Positions 17,049-26,290 are shown, counted from the first letter of the stretch. The stretch: DNA of 64,000 nucleotides from UBA965 sp040396955 (GCA_040396955.1 JBBAWX010000004.1:163091-227090); one strand, 5' to 3'. The notes: generated by a model not told the origin, from the sequence alone. Numbers and translations are program-made.

Positions 17049-18374
17049 TTAGGCAATATGGATGTGGCGAAACTGAGGTAAGTACGGTTGTGATGCGACA
17101 AACATGTCATTGACCATGGCGCGGATTTCTTTGAGTGAGAGGCGCGCCGCCGTCAGTGGGTCATGGCAACAGGCTTGGTAGATGAGCGTGGGGTCCCCGG
17201 TGAGGCACCCGGCAATCGCCATTTCTTCGATTTGACTGCTCAGATGTGTGAGCATGGTGACGGCTGGTGGAAGATTCCCTACGGCGAGGGGATGGAGCCC
17301 TTGGCGATCCACATAGATGGGGACTTCCACGCATGCTCCAAGTGGGAGGTTGTTGATGTACTGCCGGTTGGCCACATTACCATTGAACCGAAACGGCGTG
17401 CCCCCCATGAGCGCATTTACAATCGAGGCCGCGTATTCGTTGCTCGGGGTCAAATCAACGGGATCCGGGTTCTCACGCTCTTTGGTCGCTTCGTCGCGCC
17501 AGCGGTGCATGTGCGCTTGGTACCATTTTAGGGCAGCCTGTGACGCCCCCGGATTCCAACCGGTGCCGGGCGTACAAAATTCGTCGATAAGCTCGGGGCG
17601 TTTGCGAAACCACCAGTTGTACTCACTGTGATGTCCGCTTGATTCGGTGGTGTAGTAGCCGAGTGCCAAAAACATCTCGTTGCGGACGATTTCTTCGTGG
17701 TAGATGTCAGGGCGTGCGACGGCAGCCCGGATGCGTGGGTAGAGGTCTTGCCCCTGATGTTGAAACGAAAGATACCAGGCCATGTGATTGATGCCAGCGC
17801 AGACAAAATCAATCTCCTGATGGGGCACATCAATCCAACGTGCGAGCATTTCTGCAGTGCCTTGGACGCTGTGGCAGAGGCCAACAAGCTTGACGTTGGT
17901 ATCGCGCTCCAGCGCACCACAGAGCATGGCCATGGGATTGGTGTAGTTGAGCAGGGTGGCCTGTGGTGCGTAGGTGGCGATGGCCTCGGCGATTTGGCGC
18001 ATTGCTGGGTAGATGCGCAGGAAGCGAAATATGCCGGAAGGACCACGGGTATCGCCGATGTTGATGTCGATACCGTATGCACCAGGAATCTCGATGTCGT
18101 GGCGCCACTGCTCGAAGGGACCAGCAATGGTGCAGATGACTGCATCAGCCCCACTCATGGCCACTGCAATGTCGTTGGTCGCCGTCAACGTGGCGGCCGA
18201 TGGACGCGCGTCAATGATGCGTTGGACGCCAAAGCGCGCATGTTCGAGGCGCTCGGGATTGATGTCGTACAAGACGATGTGGCTGTCGGCCAGCAATGGG
18301 AAGCTGAGGATGTCGCGGGCGAGACGGCGTGTAAAAATATGACTTCCTGCACCCACAAAGACAATTTTTGGCAT
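17049..18374 (-). CDS. Glycoside hydrolase family 4, probable alpha-galactosidase type
   Basis: A 441-residue GH4 enzyme; this family cleaves glycosides by an NAD- and Mn-dependent redox mechanism in the cytoplasm. It has the Rossmann start KIVFVGAGSHIFTRRLARDI, the conserved NYTNPMAM, the metal-binding Cys in GLCHSVQG (Cys167) and the His in GINHMAWYL. The CHSV motif is, as I recall, the type reported for alpha-galactosidases in this family. GAGGTG precedes the ATG. It lies 65 bases downstream of the nucleoside hydrolase on the same strand, a possible two-gene catabolic unit. No sugar transporter is adjacent. Confidence 0.9.
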   Translation of the reverse strand: MPKIVFVGAGSHIFTRRLARDILSFPLLADSHIVLYDINPERLEHARFGVQRIIDARPSAATLTATNDIAVAMSGADAVICTIAGPFEQWRHDIEIPGAYGIDINIGDTRGPSGIFRFLRIYPAMRQIAEAIATYAPQATLLNYTNPMAMLCGALERDTNVKLVGLCHSVQGTAEMLARWIDVPHQEIDFVCAGINHMAWYLSFQHQGQDLYPRIRAAVARPDIYHEEIVRNEMFLALGYYTTESSGHHSEYNWWFRKRPELIDEFCTPGTGWNPGASQAALKWYQAHMHRWRDEATKERENPDPVDLTPSNEYAASIVNALMGGTPFRFNGNVANRQYINNLPLGACVEVPIYVDRQGLHPLAVGNLPPAVTMLTHLSSQIEEMAIAGCLTGDPTLIYQACCHDPLTAARLSLKEIRAMVNDMFVASQPYLPQFRHIHIA

Positions 18375-18439
18375 GGAGACACCTCACGAGTATGGTGGTG
18401 CCACAGGCACCTGCGATGATGATGGCACGCTGACCATGA

Positions 18440-19378
18440 TTACAAGTGGCAGGGCATCTGGGTGGCACGGGTGATGAGTGCAATAACACGATCGATGTCG
18501 AGGTGTGTGGCCACGTAGGCATTGGCCGGCTTGCCGGCGAAGCCACGGGGATCTATGGCGGTCATGCCACGGCCGATGTGGCGCCCACAATCCACTTCCA
18601 TATAAACATGCTCAACGGTGGCACAGCTAGGGTCGAGGGCGACCGCCATGGCTTTGGGGTCGGCCATGAGCATACCCGGGCGATTGCGTGCCTTGCCCCA
18701 ATTCATCAAATTGGTGCACATCGGGCGTACAAAGCGCCGCCCCATGTCGCCGGCATCGAGGAGTGCCTCCCAGCGATCCCAGAGAATCGGGTGATCGATG
18801 GTGTTTTCCCAGGTAATCCAGGTTGACTGTAAATTGCCCCGGCGCAACACGAGGTCGGTTGCTTCTGGGTCGACATAAATATTAAATTCAGCAGTAGCCG
18901 TAATATTCCCGGTGGCCTTTGGCGCACCTCCCATGATGTAGGTTTTGCCGATATAATCGCAGAGGTTGGGCTCAATGGACAAGGCGATGGCGAGATTGGT
19001 CAGCGGGCCAAGCGTAACCAGCGTGCAACCGGGATGTTTTTTGGCTAATTCGATGATGGCCAACGCTCCATGGAGCGACTCGAGCGGGCGTGGTGCGCGT
19101 AATCCGGCATCACCGAGGCCATCAGCACCATGGATGTCGGCTGCATCGGGAGCATCGACGAGCAACGGGCGTGGTGCGCCCCGGTAGATGGGGATGGGGC
19201 CGGCGCCGGCGGCACTCAAAATGGTGCCCACGTTTCGTTCCACATTGGGGAGCGACACGTTGCCGTTCAACGTGGTAATCCCGACAACGTTGACATCGGG
19301 GTCTGCCAATGCCATGAGGATGGCAAGTGCGTCGTCAACACCCGCATCGGTGTCGATAATCATTGGTCGCGGTGGCAT
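18440..19378 (-). CDS. Inosine-uridine-preferring nucleoside hydrolase family protein
   Basis: A 312-residue protein that would hydrolyse the N-glycosidic bond of ribonucleosides. The calcium-binding signature DTDAGVDDALAIL is at residues 9-21, followed by GITTLNGNVSL, GPLTNLAIAL and GGAPKATGNITATAEFNIYVDPEA. The start is set at ATG 19378 because AAGGAA lies 7 bases upstream; a GTG 18 bases earlier is less likely. The final His typical of the active site is in MEVDCGRHIG or nearby. Probable co-transcription with the GH4 gene. Confidence 0.9.
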   Translation of the reverse strand: MPPRPMIIDTDAGVDDALAILMALADPDVNVVGITTLNGNVSLPNVERNVGTILSAAGAGPIPIYRGAPRPLLVDAPDAADIHGADGLGDAGLRAPRPLESLHGALAIIELAKKHPGCTLVTLGPLTNLAIALSIEPNLCDYIGKTYIMGGAPKATGNITATAEFNIYVDPEATDLVLRRGNLQSTWITWENTIDHPILWDRWEALLDAGDMGRRFVRPMCTNLMNWGKARNRPGMLMADPKAMAVALDPSCATVEHVYMEVDCGRHIGRGMTAIDPRGFAGKPANAYVATHLDIDRVIALITRATQMPCHL

Positions 19379-19453
19379 GTGTGGATTCCTTTGCACTGTG
19401 TGGGTGAGCGATGGACACCCCTATTATAGCTGAGCCGAGAGTGAGGTATGTAC

Positions 19454-21031
19454 ATGCAACGACTGCGCAATTGGCGGTGGGTGTGGTACGTGGTCGCCAT
19501 CTGGGTAGCCGCATTTCTGCTGTTTTGGATGACCCGTCACTCTTTCGGGTTGACCTGGGATGAGCCGGCCTACATGCGTGCCGCCATTGCCTACACCGAA
19601 TGGCAGGGCAGAGTATTCACCGAAGGTCCGTTTGTGCTCCAGCCAGCCATCATGCGCGCATACTGGGAATACAATCACGAGCATCCACCATTGGTCAAAG
19701 TATGGTTGGGGTGGCTGGCGCTGTTCGTGCCAGCGTCGTGGTCACTCATCGACACCTATCGTTTCGGCGCCATGACGCTTTCGGCCACATTGGTGGCGGT
19801 AGTGGCGCTCAGTGTGGCACGATTAACGAGTGCTTGGGGTGGGATCGTAGCTGCCGTCGTGCTGTGTGCGTTGCCTCGGTTTTTCTTTCATGCCCATGTC
19901 GCCGCCCTTGATGTACCGGGAGCACTAGCCTATCTCCTGGTTATCTTGCTCTTTTGGCATCTGCGTGCGCGTTCAGAATGGTGGCTTGGTTTGGCACTCG
20001 GCGTGTTGTTTGGTCTGGCACTTGCCACCAAGATCAATGCCGCCTTCGCACTCCCTGTGTTGGGGCTGTGGTGGGTGGTACGCAGTCGTGAGCCACACCT
20101 GCTCGGGCGCATTGTGGTCATGACCGCTGTCGGGGTACTCTGCTTTGTGGGGGTGTGGCCATGGTTGTGGGTCGATCCGGTGTCCCATCTCGCCGAGTAT
20201 GTAGCCTGGTTGACCGTTGCGCACTGGCAGATTCCCCAGTGGTGGTTCGGCAGAGCTCTTTTGCCGCCTCCGTGGTACTTTGCTCCGCTGATGGCCGTCA
20301 TGGTGACACCGTTAGCCGTGTTGTTGACCGCAGTTGGTGGTGTGTTTTGGGGTGTGCACCAAGTGCGTCTGCGTGACTATATGATCCTGCTTGTACTCAG
20401 TGGGGCAATGCCATTGGTTGCTTTGATGCTCAGCGATACGGTGTATGACAACGATCGTCTGTTCATGGCGTTCTTCCCGGTACTGGCCATGTGTGCTGCG
20501 GTGGCGGTCTGGGGTCTGACCCAGCGGGTGCCTGAGCGGTGGCGCTCCGTGGTCATGGTAGGTTGTCTGGTCGTGATCATTGCAAATCCAGTGCGTGATA
20601 GTGTGCGACTATGGCCACACCTTTTGTCGTACTACAGCGAAACAATCACCGGCCTGCCTGGTGCCCAACGCTTGCGTCTCGACCATACGTATTGGAACGA
20701 AACCTACATCACGGCCATGCGTGTTCTCGATCAACACGCACCGCATGGTGCGACGGTCTGGGTGGAGCCATGGAGCCTCGACGTGCCCCATACCTACCAA
20801 AAAGCACGCATGATCCGCCGTGATGTGCAGTACGTCAGTGATGCGGGGAATTCAATATGGGGGACGCCAGTCACGCACATGCCCCTAGTCGAGGCCGATT
20901 ACGCGATTATCACACATCGTTTTGCGGGCTGGACGGGGCCTGTATGGGCGCTTGTGGGTGGCAATAGTGTGCCGATATTTGTCATTGAACGCGATGGCGT
21001 GGTCTTGTTGGAACTCTACCAAATGCCCTAG
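19454..21031 (+). CDS. GT39/ArnT-like membrane glycosyltransferase
   Basis: A 525-residue polytopic membrane protein with ten or more hydrophobic helices. The first outer loop carries the acidic GLTWDEPAYMRAA motif expected of dolichyl-phosphate-mannose and ArnT-type transferases (PMT_2 superfamily), and the NHEHPPLVKVWLGW segment matches the next conserved loop. The donor would be a polyprenyl-linked sugar; the acceptor is unknown. ATG 19454 is favoured by GAGG at 19443-19446; ATG 19448 would sit too close. Confidence 0.82.
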   Translation: MQRLRNWRWVWYVVAIWVAAFLLFWMTRHSFGLTWDEPAYMRAAIAYTEWQGRVFTEGPFVLQPAIMRAYWEYNHEHPPLVKVWLGWLALFVPASWSLIDTYRFGAMTLSATLVAVVALSVARLTSAWGGIVAAVVLCALPRFFFHAHVAALDVPGALAYLLVILLFWHLRARSEWWLGLALGVLFGLALATKINAAFALPVLGLWWVVRSREPHLLGRIVVMTAVGVLCFVGVWPWLWVDPVSHLAEYVAWLTVAHWQIPQWWFGRALLPPPWYFAPLMAVMVTPLAVLLTAVGGVFWGVHQVRLRDYMILLVLSGAMPLVALMLSDTVYDNDRLFMAFFPVLAMCAAVAVWGLTQRVPERWRSVVMVGCLVVIIANPVRDSVRLWPHLLSYYSETITGLPGAQRLRLDHTYWNETYITAMRVLDQHAPHGATVWVEPWSLDVPHTYQKARMIRRDVQYVSDAGNSIWGTPVTHMPLVEADYAIITHRFAGWTGPVWALVGGNSVPIFVIERDGVVLLELYQMP

Positions 21032-21047
21032 TGTCGCCGCACACACA

Positions 21048-21080
21048 CGGGAGGTGGTCATCTCAGATGACCACCTCCCG
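21048..21080. terminator. Bidirectional hairpin between convergent genes
   Basis: A perfect 14-base stem CGGGAGGTGGTCAT / ATGACCACCTCCCG with loop CTCAG, serving the GT39 gene (plus) and fabD (minus). Confidence 0.75.
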
Positions 21081-21103
21081 TCGTCGTACACCCGTGGTTG
21101 AAA

Positions 21104-22048
21104 TTAGAGCGTAGCGCGAAATGCAGTAACGTCGGCATAATCGGCGATCGAGATGGTACGTGCCTGTGGTGCGATGCGCTTGATGAGCCCAGACAACACG
21201 GTGCCGGCGCCGATTTCGACGAATTCATCGACGCCCTGCGTAGCCAAGGCAGTGATGGTGCTAACCCAACGTACGGGCGAAATGACTTGGGCGGGAAGCT
21301 CTTGACGAATGGCGGCCACATCGACCAGCGGAGTGGCAGTAATGTTACCGATGACCGGCACCATGGGGGGGTGTATGGAGGTGTGCTCGACATGACGTGC
21401 GAGTTGATTGGCTGCATCCTGCATCAAGGGTGAATGAAAAGCGGCGCTCACGTTGAGTGGCAAGACGCGCTTCGCCCCGGCCTGTTTGAGGAACTCGCTG
21501 GCCACAGTGATGGCACTGCTGGATCCACTAATCACCGTTTGCCCGGGAGAGTTGTAGTTGGCCACGACCACGGTACCCTCTGGGGTGCTTGCTTGCTTGC
21601 AGATGGCGTCGATGGTGTCGTCGTCGAGCCCGATGACGGCAGCCATACCACCGGCACTCGCGGCCGCCATCAGCTCGCCACGGCGGCGTACGAGTGTGAC
21701 GGCATCGGTCACGGTCAAACTCCCGGCTGCCGCCAACGCACTATATTCGCCGAGGCTATGCCCGGCCACTGCCACCGCATGGGCGGCAGTAAATGCGGCA
21801 ATCTGCGCAACATCACCGGCGAGGGCTGCCATGAGGGCCAGCGAGGTGGCTACGAGCGCTGGTTGCGTGTTTTGAGTGGCAGTCAGCGCCTCAGCAGGCC
21901 CCTGAAAGCAGAGCTCACTGACCGACCAGCCGAGGGCATGGTCGGCGAGGGCAAAGACGTGCGCTGCGGCCGGACTTTGGCGACAGACATCTGCGCCCAT
22001 GCCGACCACTTGTGATCCTTGACCGGGGAAGACAAATGCGCGTGGCAT
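21104..22048 (-). CDS. fabD: Malonyl-CoA:ACP transacylase
   Basis: A 314-residue FabD that loads malonate on acyl carrier protein. It begins MPRAFVFPGQGSQVVGMG, with the nucleophile motif AGHSLGEYSALAAAG and the GNITATPL and FVEIGAGTVLSGLIKR segments. The ATG at 22048 has AAGGAG formed by the last codons of fabH, only 5 bases away, so the two are coupled. A longer upstream frame lacks family match. Last gene of the phosphoesterase-to-fabD operon. Confidence 0.96.
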   Translation of the reverse strand: MPRAFVFPGQGSQVVGMGADVCRQSPAAAHVFALADHALGWSVSELCFQGPAEALTATQNTQPALVATSLALMAALAGDVAQIAAFTAAHAVAVAGHSLGEYSALAAAGSLTVTDAVTLVRRRGELMAAASAGGMAAVIGLDDDTIDAICKQASTPEGTVVVANYNSPGQTVISGSSSAITVASEFLKQAGAKRVLPLNVSAAFHSPLMQDAANQLARHVEHTSIHPPMVPVIGNITATPLVDVAAIRQELPAQVISPVRWVSTITALATQGVDEFVEIGAGTVLSGLIKRIAPQARTISIADYADVTAFRATL

Positions 22049-22053
22049 ATGGA

Positions 22054-23058
22054 TTAGTACTCCTTGGCTGGGCGCCCCCATCGTACGACCGCCGAACCCC
22101 ACGTCAAACCGCCCCCAAAGGCAGTTAATAACACGAGGTTGCCAGGGTTGAGAGCCCCAGAGGCGGCCGCTTCGGTGAGCGCAATCGGAATCGTGGCGGC
22201 AGACGTATTGCCGTAGCGATCGAGGTTGATAAAGCACCGCTCCATGGGCACCTTGAGTCGATCGGCCACGGCTTCGATGATGCGCCGATTGGCCTGATGC
22301 GGTACGACGATATCGATGTCGCTGACGGTCAGATTGAGCTTTGCCAAAGCTGCAAGGGAGGATTCTTCCATGCCCCGGACGGCCAATTTGAAGACCTCGC
22401 GGCCGTTCATGGCCAAATACTGCTTCCCAGCCGCCATGACATCAGGATTCAACGGCATGCAGGTACCACCAGCCTCTACGATGAGCAAATCCTCACGCTC
22501 GCCATCTGCTCCCATTACGGATGAAAGCAACCCAAATGGTTGATCGGTGGCTTCGAGGACTACGGCTCCGGCGCCATCACCAAATAACACGCACGTGTTG
22601 CGATCTTGCCAGTTGATGAAGTGACTCAGCACATCGACCGCACAAAAGAGAATCCGCTTGGCCATGCCACTCTGAATCAGACTTGTCGCAATGGTCAATC
22701 CATAGACAAATCCACTGCAGGCTGCTGCCACATCGAAGGCAGCGGCGCTGGTGATGCCGAGTTGGGCTTGGACTTTACAGGCGGTGGCTGGGAGTGGTTG
22801 ATCGGGGCAAAATGTCGCTACGATGACCATGTCAATGTCGGCAGGGGTAACACCAGCCATCTGCATGGCAGCGCGGCCAGCTTGGGCAGCGAGGGTGGAT
22901 GTGCTTTCGTCACCACTAATGATATGTCGCTCACGGATGCCGGTGCGGGTGCGAATCCATTCATCGGTGGTGTCTACGATTTTGGCCAAATCATCGTTGG
23001 TGACTACTTTGACCGGAATGCCCATTCCCCACCCGGTAATGGCAGCGTGGATTGTCAT
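22054..23058 (-). CDS. fabH: Beta-ketoacyl-ACP synthase III
   Basis: A 334-residue initiating condensing enzyme of type II fatty acid synthesis. The catalytic Cys114 is in AAACSGFVYGL, the His in VPHQANRRI and the Asn in GNTSAATIPIAL. It starts with MTIHAAITGWGMGIP and the TDEWIRTRTGI signature. It follows rpmF, a common bacterial arrangement, with an imperfect hairpin in the gap. Confidence 0.96.
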   Translation of the reverse strand: MTIHAAITGWGMGIPVKVVTNDDLAKIVDTTDEWIRTRTGIRERHIISGDESTSTLAAQAGRAAMQMAGVTPADIDMVIVATFCPDQPLPATACKVQAQLGITSAAAFDVAAACSGFVYGLTIATSLIQSGMAKRILFCAVDVLSHFINWQDRNTCVLFGDGAGAVVLEATDQPFGLLSSVMGADGEREDLLIVEAGGTCMPLNPDVMAAGKQYLAMNGREVFKLAVRGMEESSLAALAKLNLTVSDIDIVVPHQANRRIIEAVADRLKVPMERCFINLDRYGNTSAATIPIALTEAAASGALNPGNLVLLTAFGGGLTWGSAVVRWGRPAKEY

Positions 23059-23080
23059 AATGACGCTTTCTAAAATACAT

Positions 23081-23118
23081 TATCGGTGCTCGTATGCATG
23101 ACGCCACGAACACCGATA
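23081..23118 (-). terminator. Hairpin between rpmF and fabH, terminator or attenuator
   Basis: Arms TATCGGTGCTCGT / ACGAACACCGATA with one mismatch and a 12-base loop lie 23 bases before the fabH start. On the minus strand it is followed by a TATTTT stretch, so partial termination could balance L32 against FabH. Confidence 0.45.
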
Positions 23119-23143
23119 CGCTGGTTCGAAAGTGTGCTTCGTC

Positions 23144-23341
23144 TTAGGCTTCGGAGTTCGAAGCAGCCTTGACAATCACCTGGCGCCGGCGATAAAAACC
23201 GCACGACTTGCAGACGTGATGGGCGCGCATCAGCTCGCCACAGTTGTTGCAGGTGACCAGAGTTGGTGCGGTTAACCGCTGGTGTTGGCGGCGATTACCA
23301 CGGCGATGGCGTGATACTTTCGTCTTCGGTGCTGCTCCCAC
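23144..23341 (-). CDS. rpmF: 50S ribosomal protein L32
   Basis: A 65-residue protein. The N-terminus PKTKVSRHRRGNRRQHQRL and the CxxC pair zinc site (CNNC and CKSC, GFYRRRQV) are diagnostic. The start is GTG at 23341 with GGAG about 9 bases upstream. It follows the DUF177 gene directly, the conserved yceD-rpmF pair. Confidence 0.95.
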   Translation of the reverse strand: MGAAPKTKVSRHRRGNRRQHQRLTAPTLVTCNNCGELMRAHHVCKSCGFYRRRQVIVKAASNSEA

Positions 23342-23361
23342 GATATGACTCCATTCTTTGC

Positions 23362-23922
23362 TTACTGCTCAGACGACCGATTCAACAGCGCTTTGAGGGC
23401 TGCAAAGCGTTCGTCGACTGGCTCTTGTTCACAACGGCATGCTTCCACGTTGAGATCGACCCCACATCCCGCACACAATCCACGACAGTCCACGCGACAG
23501 ACAGGCTGCATCGGCAGCTCGAGCAACGTGTATTCCCGGATTGCAAGACCGAGATCAAGCAAGTGATGCTCATCGATGGTGAATGCATCATCCTCGGCTT
23601 CGGGTTGGTTCAGGGCTACACCGGTGCTCACATCAACCGTGGCCACGTACTCCTCGGTAAACGCGAAATCTACCGCAATGTACGCCGGCGACAAACACCG
23701 TACACATTGGACTCCCACCATCCCAGTAATGGTTGCCGTGACATAAATGCCAACGAGCGTGCGTGTGAAACGCGCACTGCCTGTGATGTCGGTGAGCACT
23801 TCGTGCTCGTGCAACAACAGACGTGGCTCGGTGAATTGATGATCACGTCGCGCACCAATCTCTTCTTGGAGCAATTGCGCCACATTGAACGTAAGTGGAG
23901 AGTGTGTATTGTGCTTCGCCAT
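23362..23922 (-). CDS. DUF177/YceD-family protein
   Basis: A 186-residue protein. The pattern VQCVRCLSP in the middle and CRVDCRGLCAGCGVDLN near the C-terminus is the signature of DUF177 (YceD), thought to act in large ribosomal subunit/23S rRNA accumulation. It is placed immediately before rpmF as in most bacteria. The cysteines suggest a metal site, although E. coli YceD is less cysteine-rich. Confidence 0.9.
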   Translation of the reverse strand: MAKHNTHSPLTFNVAQLLQEEIGARRDHQFTEPRLLLHEHEVLTDITGSARFTRTLVGIYVTATITGMVGVQCVRCLSPAYIAVDFAFTEEYVATVDVSTGVALNQPEAEDDAFTIDEHHLLDLGLAIREYTLLELPMQPVCRVDCRGLCAGCGVDLNVEACRCEQEPVDERFAALKALLNRSSEQ

Positions 23923-23980
23923 ACGAGTTACTCACGTGACGCATTCCGAAGTAGCATTATAGGGTATAGAGCGGTCAATG

Positions 23981-24388
23981 TCAACCAATATCTTGTTGGG
24001 AAGTGTGTTTTCGTTGGATGCGCTCGAGTTCACGCAGGCCGTTTTTGACACTCATTGCGACACGTTCGAGTCGTTCATCAAGCTCGGCAAGCACTTCGTG
24101 TGCGTATTCATTGGCGCCGTTGCGAATGTAGTCGGCATCGGAGTGAGCCTGCTCAAGGATGCGCGCTCGTTCTAGATCGGCCGCACTCAACAATCCCTGT
24201 TCACGGAGCTGTTGGGTGACCTCTTGTTGATGATGTACCGTGGTATTGAGGGTGTCGAGCGCATTGCGCATGCGGTCGAGGAGTTCAAAGAGCTGTTGTT
24301 CGTCTATGATGACCATGCTCGAGAGAGGGAGGCGACGAGACTGGTTGATGATGTCTTCGAGCTCGTTGATAAGGTCGTTGAGTGGCAT
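23981..24388 (-). CDS. Coiled-coil protein, DivIVA- or AtpF-like, unknown function
   Basis: A 135-residue, highly charged, mostly helical protein. It begins MPLNDLINELEDIINQSRRLPLSSMVIIDEQ and continues as heptad-like helix with many Glu, Gln, Leu and Arg. No membrane segment or catalytic motif is visible. It begins 2 bases after coaD and precedes the DUF177 gene, so it is part of the operon. Similar proteins are often annotated as ATPase or DivIVA-like from coiled-coil similarity alone. Confidence 0.65.
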   Translation of the reverse strand: MPLNDLINELEDIINQSRRLPLSSMVIIDEQQLFELLDRMRNALDTLNTTVHHQQEVTQQLREQGLLSAADLERARILEQAHSDADYIRNGANEYAHEVLAELDERLERVAMSVKNGLRELERIQRKHTSQQDIG

Positions 24389-24390
24389 GG

Positions 24391-24888
24391 TTATGACCCT
24401 CCATGACGACGATCAGCGTAGACGCGCTGTAAGGCGGTGGCAACATGGGCCGGTACTAGCCACGAGACATCGGTACCGAGTGATGCAAGCTCACGCACCC
24501 GTGTTGAGCTGAAGTACGTGTACTGATGACTTGCCATGAAGTAGACCAAATCAACCTCTGGCGCAAGGCGTTGATTGACCTGTGCCATTTGAAACTCCGC
24601 CTCAAAATCATTGGCGGCTCGCAACCCGCGCACAATGGCCTGTGCCCCAATACTTCGTGCGTACTCGACCGTCAATACGCTGTAGGTCTCGACACGAACT
24701 TTCGGCATGTGCTGTACGGCTTTGCGCAAAAACGCTACGCGGTCTGCCGTCGAAAAAAGCAACTTTTTGTCTGGGCGGTCAAAGACGGCCATCACGATTT
24801 CGTCGAAGATATGTGAGGCCCGCTCGGCGATATCGAGATGCCCATTGGTGACTGGGTCAAAACTTCCCGGGTAGACCGCGATTTTCAT
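24391..24888 (-). CDS. coaD: Phosphopantetheine adenylyltransferase
   Basis: A 165-residue enzyme of coenzyme A synthesis that transfers AMP from ATP to 4'-phosphopantetheine. It begins MKIAVYPGSFDPVTNGHLDI, containing the T-x-G-H nucleotide motif, and ends with the YTYFSSTRVREL (ISSTxxR-type) signature. The start at 24888 overlaps the rsmD end by 4 bases; an upstream extension is not supported. Confidence 0.96.
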   Translation of the reverse strand: MKIAVYPGSFDPVTNGHLDIAERASHIFDEIVMAVFDRPDKKLLFSTADRVAFLRKAVQHMPKVRVETYSVLTVEYARSIGAQAIVRGLRAANDFEAEFQMAQVNQRLAPEVDLVYFMASHQYTYFSSTRVRELASLGTDVSWLVPAHVATALQRVYADRRHGGS

Positions 24889-25457
24889 GATGCATCTCCT
24901 TCTGGCGGTGATTGCTCGTAGAGGGTGAAGCACGAGCCACCAAAGCGTCGGAACTCACAACGGGTGAGTGCGCCATATTGAGCTTCAAACTCCACATGAA
25001 TGGAATGCCCGATGATCAAAATGCCACCGGCCACCAGGATGTCGGCCTGTGCAATTTGGGCCACTGTGGCGTGGATGTGCGGGTCGGCATAGGGTGGGTC
25101 CATCATTACGAGTTGGTACGCTCGGGTTTGCGCATGCTGGGCTACCCACTTGCTGACCGCTTGTTGGTAGACTTTGGCGCGTTGGTCGAGTTTGGTGTGG
25201 ACCAAGTTTTCTTTGATAATGCCACACACGTTTCGGTTCTGCTCCACAAAATCACACCATTCGACCCCGCGCGACAACCCTTCGATGCCAACCGAACCAG
25301 TCCCGGCGTACAAATCGACCATGCGACCATGTAATGCGTTGTACCCATCTAAAATCGAAAAGAGCGACCCCTTCACGCTGTCTAGCATGGGGCGCGTGCC
25401 CGATCCCTTGGGAGATTTGAGATGATGCCCTTTGGCACTACCAGTGATGACGCGCAT
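24885..25457 (-). CDS. rsmD: 16S rRNA (guanine966-N2)-methyltransferase
   Basis: A 190-residue RsmD with the opening MRVITGSAKGHHLKSP, then TRPMLDSVKGSLFSIL, the SAM site DLYAGTGSVGIEGLSRG and the catalytic MDPPYADP. GGGAGG precedes the ATG. rsmD-coaD adjacency is a widely conserved pair. Confidence 0.95.
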   Translation of the reverse strand: MRVITGSAKGHHLKSPKGSGTRPMLDSVKGSLFSILDGYNALHGRMVDLYAGTGSVGIEGLSRGVEWCDFVEQNRNVCGIIKENLVHTKLDQRAKVYQQAVSKWVAQHAQTRAYQLVMMDPPYADPHIHATVAQIAQADILVAGGILIIGHSIHVEFEAQYGALTRCEFRRFGGSCFTLYEQSPPEGDAS

Positions 25458-25460
25458 CAG

Positions 25461-26204
25461 TTACCTCCCACGGGCTAAGCGCTCAATGAGCGCACTCGGG
25501 AGCCCTGACTGGCGCATTTGTTGTTGGGTGGCGGCGATGTCGTAGGCCACACGCCCAAAGAGCACGGTCTGAGCGTCGGTGTCGAGAATCGCATACCCGG
25601 AGCGCGGATCTGCATCACGCGGTTGGCCGACACTGCCCGGATTGATGAAGTAGCGCTCACCCGTCGGGATGGGCATCGGCACCCCAATGACCGGCCGAAA
25701 TGGCCCCTCGGCATGCCCCTGCGCATTCTGACGCAAAAAAATCTGTACATGTGAGTGCCCAACGTAGCAGAGTTGGTGTGGAATAACGCGCCAGTTGTTT
25801 TCGGCCTGGGCATCGTACAACAAGTACTCCCATACGGGGTCTGATGGGCTGCCATGGACAATGTAGTTGTGCGCATCCATCTCGCGCCATAATGGGAGCC
25901 CTTCGAGTATGCGCGCGTATTCGGGTATCAACTGTTTGCCGTTCCAGATGTTGGCGGTTTTGGCATCGTAGTTGAATTCTTCGATGTTGACTTTGTTGCT
26001 CCCAATGCAGGCCAAATCGTGGTTCCCAGCGATGCTGATGGCGTGTAGATCAAGCATGCGCTGCATACACTCGTTGGGGCGTGGCCCATACCCGATCGTG
26101 TCGCCGAGATTCCAAATGACATCGTACTGCCCAGCCGTATCGGCAAGAACCGCCTCGAGTGCCACCAGATTGCTGTGAATATCCGAAATGATTAGTGCAC
26201 GCAT
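25461..26204 (-). CDS. Calcineurin-like metallophosphoesterase
   Basis: A 247-residue YfcE/MJ0936-type phosphoesterase. Metal-binding motifs are present in order: SDIHSNLVALEAVL, NLGDTIGYGPRP, AGNHDLA, VHGSP and GHSHVQI. The start is set at the ATG at 26204, where the family N-terminus MRALIISDIH begins. Substrate is unknown. It is the first gene of the operon reaching fabD; 3 bases separate it from rsmD. Confidence 0.88.
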   Translation of the reverse strand: MRALIISDIHSNLVALEAVLADTAGQYDVIWNLGDTIGYGPRPNECMQRMLDLHAISIAGNHDLACIGSNKVNIEEFNYDAKTANIWNGKQLIPEYARILEGLPLWREMDAHNYIVHGSPSDPVWEYLLYDAQAENNWRVIPHQLCYVGHSHVQIFLRQNAQGHAEGPFRPVIGVPMPIPTGERYFINPGSVGQPRDADPRSGYAILDTDAQTVLFGRVAYDIAATQQQMRQSGLPSALIERLARGR

Positions 26205-26225
26205 GAATCGGTTTGCCTCAACATA

Positions 26226-26259
26226 TTGCAAAGAAACGACGCAATGTAGTATATTACTA
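26226..26259. promoter_or_regulatory. Divergent promoter region of the phosphoesterase operon and GerMN gene
   Basis: Plus strand: TTGCAA (26226-26231), 18 bases, TATATT (26250-26255). An inverted repeat TAGTA-tat-TACTA (26247-26259) covers the -10 and gives AT-rich -10-like hexamers on the minus strand too. Confidence 0.4.
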
Positions 26260-26290
26260 TAGAGGATAGCAATTAGATCGGGAGCAAGCG

